Assembly (NCBI GenBank): GCA_030144725.1
Contig: JASKMD010000008.1
Coordinates: forward strand, 18,035,574 to 18,099,573
Direction of reading: 5' to 3'
Origin: Haematococcus lacustris
Taxonomy: Eukaryota > Chlorophyta > Chlorophyceae > Chlamydomonadales > Haematococcaceae
Length of the DNA: 64,000 nt
Shown piece by piece: positions 51,112 through 61,400 of this stretch. The first letter of the stretch is position 1. Each line of letters begins with the position of its first letter. Below the pieces are notes generated by a model, which was not told where the DNA came from, searched no databases, and saw nothing but the letters and a program-made list of their open reading frames with translations. The position numbers were made by a program, and so were the translations under genes.

Positions 51112-51279
51112 CGAGCTGGATGGCCGGGGAGGGCCTGCGCTCGTCGGTGGAGAAGCTGATTGAGTCGAACTGGGAGGACTGAGAGCTGCTGATGAAGTCG
51201 CACCTGATTTACAACGACCTGTGGGAGGTGGCCGAGGACGGCCTGGAGGAGACGCTGGGATCGCGGAGTGCTCGGCTTG
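51112..51279 (+). pseudogene. Copia-type Gag fragment with in-frame stop
   Basis: The frame reads AGEGLRSSVEKLIESNWED, then a TGA where Trp is expected, then ELLMKSHLIYNDLWEVAEDG. The pattern N-W/Y-x-x-W followed by L-I-x-x-D-L-W is characteristic of the N-terminal gag-polypeptide domain of Copia elements. It is a dead fragment. Confidence 0.55.
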
Positions 51280-51284
51280 TGCGC

Positions 51285-51510
51285 AGCTGAGGCTGTGGCA
51301 ATGAGGGAGGTTGGGTTGTGCAGTCTTGTGGCTCAGTGGGAGCTGGTGGGAGCTGTGGAGACCCGTTTGATCTGGTGTTGGGTTGTGCAGTCCTGTGGCT
51401 CAGTGGGAGCTGGTGGGAGCTGTGGAGACCCGTTTGATCTGATGTTGGGTTGTGCAGTCCTTTGGCTCTGTGGGAGCTGGTGGGAGCTGTGGAGACCCGT
51501 TTGATGTCTG
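51285..51510. repeat. About 65-bp tandem repeat, three units
   Basis: Units contain GTTGGGTTGTGCAGTC, GTGGGAGCTGGTGGGAGCTG and GGAGACCCGTTTGAT; the third is shorter. Located between the two LTR-like repeats. Confidence 0.85.
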
Positions 51511-51746
51511 CTAGATTTTGCGGGAGCTGTTCTCTGGTGTCATGGACCTAGCTGTGTTTGACCCCTCTGTGACTTTTTGCGGGGCTCTACCTGTGTGGGA
51601 GTGTTGTGGGAAACAGTTAGAGCCCCTATCTAGGTTCTTAGGGTTGGTTTCTGGTTTCTGGTTGGAGTTTGAAGTTTAGAGTTTTTAACTTGTTTTTGCC
51701 CCTGCTTCTGTAATGCAAGACCCGTGAGCCGGTTCCTTTTTAGGAT

Positions 51747-52245
51747 CCGCCGGCCACCCTCAAGACATCGCGCAGTGCAGGCGTGCTGTTGGTGCTCTAC
51801 GTATAGGCGCTGCTGCCAGCCCGCGAGGTGAGGTGCACGCAGCAGTTGCCACTATTCCTGCGGCGATGGCCGCTAGCGCAGGTTACCCGACGAACATTTG
51901 ACGATGGAGGAGTTTCCGAGTACATCACGGCACACCTAAATGGGCTTTACAAGCTTCAGCTGCGGCTCCGCTGAGCAGGTAGGATTTGCAGCAATCCAGC
52001 CAAAACTCAGAGAGATGTCGTATTTTTGTGCTGACCCCCGAATCAAAGGCTACTCTACTCATATGCCCAGCTGAGACAGAAGAGTTAATATTATTCTCAA
52101 AGCTCAGTGAGCCATGGATTGTCAATTGCAGGAGCCCAAGCACCACTAACCCTTCCTGCCCACAGTACCTGCCAGCAGCCCACCCTAGCAGGCCCAGCTG
52201 CCTACCACCACCTCCCAGCACCTCCTCACTGCCCTTCTGCCTGAC
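51747..52245. other. No gene recognised
   Basis: Sequence downstream of the LTR-like repeat. It leads into a pyrimidine-rich stretch before the ATG at 52246. Confidence 0.35.
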
Positions 52246-52608
52246 ATGCCACCACCCAAAAAACACACGAGAGCAAACAGAGCCAATGGGGCAAAGGCCC
52301 AGGCTCAGTGTGAGGCAGCCAAGAGCATGGAGCAGCTCACAGCTGCGCATGCAGCCCTCACCGCTGCACATGCAGCCCTCACTGCTGACCTTCTCAGCTC
52401 CCGGGAGCTGTACAGCCAGCTGAGGGAGCGGCACCTCAGCCTGATGGTCTTTGTTGATCAGCGTGAGGTACAGGCTCAAGCTGCCGCCGCTCAGCCAGGG
52501 CTCAGCAGGTCGCGGGGTTCGCTTTGCCTTCCGACGTGGACCATACCATCACAGCTGCTGCGAGGACTTTACCGGCGGCTGTTCTGCTCGGTGGTTGCAG
52601 CGAGCTGA
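52246..52608 (+). CDS. Hypothetical coiled-coil protein
   Basis: ATG at 52246 opens a 120-residue frame. A basic start (MPPPKKHTRANRANG) is followed by a long Ala/Gln/Leu/Glu helix with heptad-like spacing, including a short tandem TAAHAAL duplication and ADLLSSRELYSQLRERHLSL. The C-terminal 30 residues after GLSRSRG look less convincing and may be intron. No family was recognised. Its position among transposon remnants suggests a transposon-encoded structural protein, but this is inference. Confidence 0.4.
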   Translation: MPPPKKHTRANRANGAKAQAQCEAAKSMEQLTAAHAALTAAHAALTADLLSSRELYSQLRERHLSLMVFVDQREVQAQAAAAQPGLSRSRGSLCLPTWTIPSQLLRGLYRRLFCSVVAAS

Positions 52609-53149
52609 GGGTACGCTGCTGGTGAGCTGCGTGCACGGCTGCTGCAAAGCGCACCCGCACTCCCTCTTAGGACGAGCTATTCGTGTCCAGCCGAACTTGC
52701 GGGGTTGTGTGCTGTCTGCGGGGGCCGCGTGGGCCGCGGGTTCGTGGTCACACTCCGTGCGTTCACACTCCGTACTCAAGCACGGAGCTGCGAAAGCGCA
52801 GGCTCGCCAGAGGATGAGGTCGGGGGTCGCCCAGGAGCGCTTAACCCCTACGAGGAAGCTGGCATTGTGCTGATTCATGTGCTAGCAGCTTGTGCTCTGT
52901 GCACAGCCTGATACAGTGCTGGGCATTGCGGTTGGGCTGGATGGGTGCATGCTGGTCCACGGCTGGCTTGCTTGGTGGTGGCGTTTCCAGGCTTGGGGGA
53001 CCGCCGGTACAGCAGTGTAATGGGACATGGTGGCGCAAAGCTTCTTGCATTCTTCACTTGCTTACTCTGTTGGTCCACTACTCGAGTCCCTTGGGAAGCC
53101 CCATTTATCTACCCTGTCACTAGTCTCACTTATCCACCCGAGCATCCAA
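52609..53149. other. No gene recognised
   Basis: GC-rich sequence containing two short CACACTCCGT direct repeats near 52750. No supported ORF. Confidence 0.35.
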
Positions 53150-53283
53150 CCCCAGCCCCAGCCCCAGCCCCAGCCCCAGCCCCAGCCCCAGCCCCAGCCC
53201 CAGCCCCAGCCCCAGCCCCAGCCCCAGCCCCAGCCCCAGCCCCAGCCCCAGCCCCAGCCCCAGCCCCAGCCCCAGCCCCAGCC
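53150..53283. repeat. Hexamer array (CCCCAG)n
   Basis: About 22 near-perfect units, the first of a series of C-rich arrays. Confidence 0.95.
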
Positions 53284-53415
53284 GCAGCCGCACCAGCTGC
53301 CCTGATATGCAATTCGGCATCCTGGTCCCCACTCGGCGCCACAACTTCCAGGGGTTGGTAGGGGTAATGCAGCCAGTGATGCAGAATTACATGTAACTTT
53401 GTAACTCCCTTTGTA

Positions 53416-54400
53416 GCCCCGCCCCGCCCCGCCCCGCCCCGCCCCGCCCCGCCCCGCCCCGCCCCGCCCCGCCCCGCCCCGCCCCGCCCCGCCCCGCCCC
53501 GCCCCGCCCCGCCCCGCCCCGCCCCGCCCCGCCCCGCCCCGCCCCGCCCCGCCCCGCCCCGCCCCGCCCCGCCCCGCCCCGCCCCGCCCCGCCCCGCCCC
53601 GCCCCGCCCCGCCCCGCCCCGCCCCGCCCCGCCCCGCCCCGCCCCGCCCCGCCCCGCCCCGCCCCGCCCCGCCCCGCCCCGCCCCGCCCCGCCCCGCCCC
53701 GCCCCGCCCCGCCCCGCCCCGCCCCGCCCCGCCCCGCCCCGCCCCGCCCCGCCCCGCCCCGCCCCGCCCCGCCCCGCCCCGCCCCGCCCCGCCCCGCCCC
53801 GCCCCGCCCCGCCCCGCCCCGCCCCGCCCCGCCCCGCCCCGCCCCGCCCCGCCCCGCCCCGCCCCGCCCCGCCCCGCCCCGCCCCGCCCCGCCCCGCCCC
53901 GCCCCGCCCCGCCCCGCCCCGCCCCGCCCCGCCCCGCCCCGCCCCGCCCCGCCCCGCCCCGCCCCGCCCCGCCCCGCCCCGCCCCGCCCCGCCCCGCCCC
54001 GCCCCGCCCCGCCCCGCCCCGCCCCGCCCCGCCCCGCCCCGCCCCGCCCCGCCCCGCCCCGCCCCGCCCCGCCCCGCCCCGCCCCGCCCCGCCCCGCCCC
54101 GCCCCGCCCCGCCCCGCCCCGCCCCGCCCCGCCCCGCCCCGCCCCGCCCCGCCCCGCCCCGCCCCGCCCCGCCCCGCCCCGCCCCGCCCCGCCCCGCCCC
54201 GCCCCGCCCCGCCCCGCCCCGCCCCGCCCCGCCCCGCCCCGCCCCGCCCCGCCCCGCCCCGCCCCGCCCCGCCCCGCCCCGCCCCGCCCCGCCCCGCCCC
54301 GCCCCGCCCCGCCCCGCCCCGCCCCGCCCCGCCCCGCCCCGCCCCGCCCCGCCCCGCCCCGCCCCGCCCCGCCCCGCCCCGCCCCGCCCCGCCCCGCCCC
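53416..54400. repeat. Giant pentamer array (GCCCC)n, 197 units
   Basis: 985 bp of perfect GCCCC with no visible interruption. The complementary strand has GGGG every five bases and is expected to form G-quadruplexes. The unit length makes all frames open on minus, giving fictitious AGRGG-repeat proteins. Confidence 0.97.
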
Positions 54401-54475
54401 GCCCAGCCCAGCCCCGCCCAGCCCAGCCCAGCCCAGCCCAGCCCAGCCCAGCCCAGCCTAGCCCAGCCCCAGCCC
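54401..54475. repeat. Pentamer array (GCCCA)n
   Basis: Directly continues the GCCCC array with a single-base change per unit, with one GCCCC unit embedded, suggesting a variant amplified at the array edge. Confidence 0.95.
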
Positions 54476-54476
54476 A

Positions 54477-54563
54477 GTGTGGTGTGGTGTGGTGTGGTGT
54501 GGTGTGGTGTGGTGTGGTGTGGTGTGGTGTTGATTTGGTGTGGTGTGGTGTGGTGTGGTGTGA
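54477..54563. repeat. Pentamer array (GTGTG)n
   Basis: A third pentamer type abutting the previous one, interrupted by TTGATTT near 54531. Confidence 0.9.
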
Positions 54564-55410
54564 TGTTGATTTGTGTCGACTTGGTGTTGTGGTCACTTGG
54601 TGTTGTGTTGTGGTGTGGTGTTGTGTGATAGATGACTAGTGTTGACTTGTGCAGGTGACTTGTGCCCCGTTGTAGAGGGTCGGTAGGACCCTCCACAGGG
54701 TCACTAGGACCCTGCACAGGGTCTGTAGGACCTTGCACAAGGTCAGTATTGGTAGGACCCTGTAGAGGGTCGGCATGTCCGTGTATCGCGGTTCTGAGTG
54801 TCATAGAGGTTGTCTAAGGATAACCCTCTTAAGTCTCACAATGTCGGCTGAAGAAAATGAGCCAGTGACGAGAAAAAGGGGCTGTAATTCCTGTGTAATT
54901 ACATGTAATTACATGTAATTTACATGTAATTACACTGCGTAAGTAAGTAAGTAACTTTGTAATTCTGTAATGCCGCATCACTGAATGCAGCTCGTGCGTA
55001 GCAGCCTCCATGATGATGGCTGACACCGCCTAAGCCACTGGCCGTCAACCTGCTTCGCCGGCACCTTGTATAGCAGCTGTTCCGCTTACTAGCCCAGCAT
55101 TTTGTTGCGAAGCTTGGGCAACTTCATGCCTACATCCTCCGGCATCAGTTCCTGGTTGTCTGTAGTCGTCACACGGCGTTCGCCAACCATAGCGTTGCCC
55201 CAAGCTCAGTGCTACCAGCATGAACAACATCATGTCGGCCTTAGCAAAGGCAGCTGCAGCATGTTTCAGTAACCTAATGAAGATCATGATGACTGCCGAC
55301 TCCGCGTGGACTGCCAGCCGTCCGCTGTAAGGCAACTGCTGCGAAGAGAACGAAAGGCTGAGGAGCTAGGTACTCCGCAGTCCATCAAGCCCAACTGCTG
55401 CCTCAGTGGG
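54564..55410. other. No gene recognised; two short repeat clusters
   Basis: Contains four variants of AGGACCCTGCACAGGGTC between 54670 and 54775, each an inverted repeat able to form a hairpin, and an ACATGTAATT cluster near 54900. It ends at the stop codon of the oligoribonuclease gene. Confidence 0.5.
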
Positions 55411-58400
55411 CTAGCTCTTGCTGGAGCCCCCGGACTTGAACACCGCCTTGCGGTAGTACCGCAGCTCCGCCAAGCTCTCCTTGATGTCTGACAAGGCAGT
55501 GTGAGCCAGCTTCTTGCGCGGTGCCTGCCGGTATTCCTGTGCCGCACCATGCATGCATGCACAGTATGGGTATGCATGCATGCACATGATATGCACGCAT
55601 GGGCGCATGGGTGCAGGTAACCAGTTTAGACGATAATGGGTAGGTGACCAGTCTCAGAGACTGGTGCCTGCATGGAGTACGCATGGGGCGAGCATGCTGG
55701 AGCAGGGGCAGGCGGGCAGCACCTTTGGGAACCAACGCCGGGCCAACTCCTTTACACTGGACACGTCCACGATGCGGTAGGATAGGAAAGAGACCAAGGT
55801 GGGCATGTGCCTGCAGGGGCGCCACAGTCCAGCCGCAGCCAGCCAGGTGAGGTGTACTGCACGGCTGCACTGAGGGTCAGGGTTTCAAGATTAGGGTCAG
55901 GGTTTATTAGGATTAAGAGTTAGGGTTAGGGAAGCACTAAAGGCGGATCACACAAGGGGCGGCGTAGCTCTACAACTGACAATGTCGTCATGATGTCTGA
56001 GCCCTTTCTTTGCCGTTGCTCATGGCTAAGTTATAAGCTCGTGTCAAAACTCAGGAGGTTGTCTGTGTACACAGGGGACATTTGTTGCAGGCCTTACCTC
56101 TGTGCAATACACTGATCCAATGGCCACATCCCATGACGTGTAACACCTCCCCAGCATGTAAGCTTGGGGCACCGTGACAAATACATCTATAACATTACAT
56201 ACCAGTTTAGCTCAGTATGTATCATGGCATCTTGACTACATACCCTCATGATTGCTGGCTAAATGGCAGGCCATGTGCTGGGTGGGAGGCCAAATGGCAG
56301 GCCATGTGAGGGGGCTATGGCAGGCCATGTGCGCTCCACCCCTCTCCCCTGCCACCTCACATGCCGTATGTGGCGCCAGCCCTGCCTCTCAGCGCAGGAC
56401 ATCAAGGGGACAGGGCAGCATGCCAGAGCCCACCACCACCACCAGCTGCTCCTCCACAGCCCTCATGCAAGTGCTGAAGTGAGTATAGGAAGTCACGGGC
56501 TGCTGCTGATGTCAGCACTGGGAGCCCACCTCTACCCTGGCCTGGCCTGGCAGGTGGCAAAGCCTACCACTGCCGTTTACCAAAATGGGCGAAGCTGCCA
56601 CTTTGACGCCATTGGCCGCACCATGGGCAACAAGTTGGGTCACACCCAGCACACTGGATCACTGCTGGGGTCACACTCAGCATGGCGGTAACACCCAGCA
56701 TGGCGGTAACACTCAGCATGGCTTACTTGTTTAGGAACATGCGGTCGACGTGCACACTGTTGCCAGCCATCTGCGCCGTCCCAGCCTCGCTGACATACTG
56801 TTGTATGAACGCCATGACCTGCAGGTCAGCCAAGGTGGCACCAGCCAGGGTGTGGCTCACTGTGTGACCACATGAAAGGAGTGATCAGGGGAAGAGGCAG
56901 GCGACAGAGCACTACAAGCTGCAAGCAGTCAATGGAGAGAGGGAGGGGTGGAGCAGCATAGGCCTGGGACAACGGTCTACTATACCTAGCAACTATACCT
57001 AGCAGCTGCCTGTGAGGTGTAAGGATCATCAGGAAGGCAGAGAGTGTGCAGGCAAGCAGGGTTGGTGGGCGGTGCACAGTTGGTGAGCGGCGCACAGAGA
57101 GTGCGCAGGCAAGCAGGGTTGGTGGGCGGCACTCAGTTAGGCAGCGGCTGCTCTGGCCAAGAGTGCCTGCTTCCCGCCTGTCATGGCAGCGTGTTGACGC
57201 ATCATGGTCCTGTTAAAGCTCCAGCTAGGGGTCACCTGCTCCTCTGCCTGCTGCATGGTCACGGCGCTGTCCCGCACGCGCTGAGTCAGCCCGCTCTGCC
57301 CATGGTGCTCGATGCACCACTCGTTCATGCCGGCCAACACCTCCTCGCTTGCATGGATGGCAAGAGCAGGACCCTGCACACCCCACGCACCCACGCCTTG
57401 CAGCCTTGTGCCTTGTGGTGGGTCTTGCAGCTTTGCGGCCTTGTGGTATGCCCATGGTGCAAGCCCACTGTGGACCCTTCAATGACAGCTCATGGCATGG
57501 CTGTTTGGGAGCTATTTGTAGCAAACTGATGCCCTTGCTGCCTCAATGGGCAAACTATTTGACCTGTACCAAGGATGGATCATCCATGCATGCATGGCAT
57601 GGGCCTCATGCCACAAAGCGCTGGCTCTGCCTCCCCAACCCCAGCTCGAGCTCACCACAGCCTCCTCTTTGAGGTCCCCATCCGTGATGATCACTGCAAT
57701 CTCAATAATGGTGTCCTTCTCAATGTCCAGTCCTGCACAAAGATGGATCAAAGCTAAGGCTCTACATTGCCCACCACCACCACCACCACCACCACCACCA
57801 CCACCACCACCACCACCACCACCACCACCACCACCACCACCACCACCACCACCACCACCACCACCACCACCACCATCACGGTATGATGCTGTGCGCTTAG
57901 GACTTAGGCATGACAGCAGCTGCGGGAACACAAGCCTGTAGGCTGTACTGTGGTCTCGGTGGTTCGGTATGGGGCTCATGGGATTGCGTTGGCTGGATGG
58001 ATTTGCTGATGAAGGCTCGCTTTGCTATTCCCCCCCGCTGCCTTAACCGCCAGCTGTGATCTGGCTGGAATGTAGCGTCACACAACCGTGTATTTCTGCG
58101 GGAAACCCAAGTTGCTTGAAAAGGCCACCGCCCGTCTCAGTGCGCATCGCGTGATGGCTAAGAAGAAGCGGAAGGGCAGCCACAAGCACAAGAAGGACCC
58201 GGGAAAGAAACAGAACGGTGCGTGTCCCCAGCCGACTGTGAGCTCCGTGAGTTACACGCTGTGTGATAACCCGTCGCTCCTATTGCTTCCATCGCAACGT
58301 CTCGCTCGCCTCAAGGCAAACAACGACAGGCGTGCCGTGATAGCTGGAACACGCGCAGACGTCAGGTGACGCCCCCGCCTTATGGGTCCCCGCACTGTTT

Positions 58401-61400
58401 GTGTCCCCGCACTGTTTGTGTCCCCGCCTGTCAAAGTGGCCTATCAAAATGCTTGGCTGCAGGTTATCAAGGTCCCGGAGGGCGCTGTGCTGCGCGGGTG
58501 CAAGAAGACTAGGCGCAAGCTACGGGCGCACCTCCAGTTGCGGGCTGAAATCCACTCCCAGCTCCGCGTGATTTCCTCCTTGTTTGTCCTCAGAATCTTC
58601 CTAATGTGCCTGGTGGGCTACCCCACCACGGGATATGCCAGTGCACCCACACCTCCAGCCGTGCAACCCCCCCAAGCCCCTGATGCTCCCCCCCTACCCC
58701 CACTCCCCCCGCGTGCACCTGCCCAGCCTGCCCCTGCCCAGCCTGCCAGCATGGAGTGCCACCATCGACGCACACTCCATTCAGCTGGCGGTGGCCATGC
58801 AGCAGCATTACTCCAACCCAGGCAAGTGATGGTGGTCACTAGACCCTGGACCCTGGACCAAACCACCGACCTGACCTGACCTGACCTGACCTGACCTGAC
58901 CTGACCTGACCTGACCTGACCTGACCTGACCTGACCTGACCTGACCTGACCTGACCTGACCTGACCTGACCTGACCTGACCTGACCTGACCTGACCTGAC
59001 CTGACCTGACCTGACCTGACCTGACCTGACCTGACCTGACCTGACCTGACCTGACCTGACCTGACCTGACCTGACCTGACCTGACCTGACCTGACCTGAA
59101 GAGCGCTTTGTCAAGCTGTACGCCAAGGCAGCCAGGGCCCAGCTAGGCTGGAGTGGCGAGGAGGCACAGCTGTTCATCAAGATGTCGTGCGGGTATGGCA
59201 TCAACGACAAGAGCTCGGAGCTGCAGGCCGCCACCCTGGACAGGGGGCATGTGGCTGACCTGATAGAGGAGGCCGACAAGCACCGTCGCCTACTGGGCAT
59301 GAAGAAGCAAGGCTCCCTGCAGGACACCCTGCCCCTGCCCTGCCGCATGCGACATGCAGTGGATGTGTGCCGGTGGCTAGAGCAGTGGCAGCAGCCCCCC
59401 ACCCCCCCTGTGCCAGGGCAACCAAAGCGCGGCAAGAGGCGTGGGGGTGGTCCCCGGACCCTGACCTGCCCGCCCCCCTTCACCCTCACCCCCATGGCCA
59501 GGGTGGGGGTGCACTTCATCAAGGTGGACAGCAGGGTGCTGCATGGGGTGTGCAAGCAGCTGGGTCTGACCAAGGAGACCCGGGCAGCATTCACCTCAGA
59601 GCCAGCACTGAGCCAGCACTGGGCCAGGTGGTTCAACACCAACAAGCTTCGCAACAAGGAGTCTGCTTTTTTGAGGACAGTGGACACTGACGGTGTCAGC
59701 GTGTGCGTGCACTACACGCCCCCTCCCCCCTCCTCCAGCCCCACCCCCAGCTGCCAGCAGCAGCAGCAGCCGCCCAAGTGCCGCAGCAGCAGCGGCCCAT
59801 GCAGTGGGACTCCCCCACATAGGCAAGGGCATAGCTGAGACGCGTGAGTACGTGTTTGACCCAGACACACAGATTGGGGTGGGCATCAAATCCAGCGTCA
59901 CCCAGGCAGTCAGCGCAGCCTCAGGGGTCTGGGATCCCGAGTCAGGCCAGCTGGTAGCTGACAGGCTGGCCCAGTGGAAGCTGACCAAGGGCCAGGTGAA
60001 GCATGCCAGCGGCCTGAACAATGCCCGCTGCACCACCCAGCGGTGGCTAGCACCAAGCCCCACCTCCAGCACCTGGCAGCAGCAAACTCAGCCGGCACCT
60101 CCCTGGTCGCCAACCTGAAGCACATCACTGTCACGCTGGCCACCTGGGATGCGGTGTGGGAGGTGTACCTGGACCCCAAGTGGGCACGGCAGCGGCTGCG
60201 GCTGTACGGAGCCCAGGACCGGACGCTGGAGCAGTTCTTCAAGAAGGTGAGGGTGGGTGGGAGGGAGGGAGGGTAAGGGACTGGGATGTGGTGGGTAAGG
60301 CATAACGTGGAAAGGTAGTCGACTGTGCCATGCCTAACCTGGTACCACCACGCCAGCCACCATGTCTGTGCCTGGTGTGCATGACTGCAGTTGGAGGAGG
60401 ACATGGCTGAGGTGGCCATGAAGCGCCATGGGCATGCCAAGCAGCTGGTGGTGTTCGTTGGCGCAGCTGGCATCGGCAATGCGGGAGGGTGGGGTGCTGA
60501 TGCGGTGCTGCGGGCCTGCTGCAAGGTGGTGTGCAGGCCCAGGGGCGCAGGTCAGCGGCGGGGCAGGGTGGTGCTCGTGAATGAGCACCACGCCACCCGG
60601 GTCAGCTCAGCAGTGAATGGTAAGCAGCCCTGTGAGGAGGAGCTGAGCAAACTCAGTGCCACCAGGCCTGCAGGCTGGAAGCCCCCAGCAGGGCAGGTGG
60701 AAGCCCGCCTGGTGCGCCTAGCCTGGAGCCAGCAGCATGACCAGCCAGTGCGGGGCCTAATGTGGTGCCCGGTAGTGGCCCCCCACAAGCCCCCACAGGC
60801 CCCAGGCAGCAGCCAGTCAGCCACACCGGCAGCAGCCTCAGAGCCAGGGCCCAGCAATCCCCCGCCAGCCAAGCGCAGCAAGCGCACTGAGGCTGAGCAG
60901 GTAGCTGAGCCCACCCAGCCCATCAAGGGCAAGGGCAAGGGCAAGGCTGCCAAAGCCAAGCCAGCCCCACAGCCAGGCAGGTGGCTGGACAGTGATTGCA
61001 ATGCAGCGCTGAACATGCAGCGCATTGGGGAGAGCAGGTGGCGGCCGCTGGAGCTGTGCTACTGGCCAGACCAGGGAGCTCTGCCAGCCAAGGGCAAGGA
61101 GTACCCTGGCCTGGGGTACAAGCGGCTGCGAGACCGGCCACCCAAGGCCCAGCAGCAGCAGCAGCCTGCTATGGCACAGTAGTGTGTGCCCCCCCATCTG
61201 AGCTGACATCAGCTGTTAATCAGTGCATGTCTTGTCATGCCAACTCTACACAACAACGGGTCAGGCAACAATGTAGGTGGTAGGCGCTCATGTGTCATGT
61301 GCACTGGGTTTACTCCACACAGCCCAATAACACCATTTGAGTCGGGCTGATATTGCCCACTAGTATTCCCGCCAGTGGCTGCTAGTGGCCACTACTGGTC

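Larger units (their letters stand above)
50931..51746 (+). mobile_element. Small LTR-type (Copia-like) remnant
   Basis: Two practically identical 143-bp direct repeats (about 50931-51072 and 51604-51746) begin TGTTGTGGGAAACAG, typical of Copia LTR starts, and end TTCCTTTTTAGG. Between them lies a gag-like scrap and three tandem 65-bp units. Size and structure fit a truncated Copia element or a miniature terminal-repeat retrotransposon. No TG...CA end is obvious at the right side, so LTR limits are approximate. An alternative is a pair of near-identical introns, as both repeats also read GT...TTTTTAG. Confidence 0.5.

Noticed and set aside
53062..54804. Minus-strand ORFs of 580 and 488 residues made of AGRGG repeats
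   Set aside because: They are translations of the (GCCCC)n array. A stop-free pentamer stays open in every frame, so length is no evidence of coding.
58839..59687. Minus-strand ORF with SGQVR repeats
   Set aside because: Antisense of the (CTGAC)n array and of the Fanzor exon that follows.
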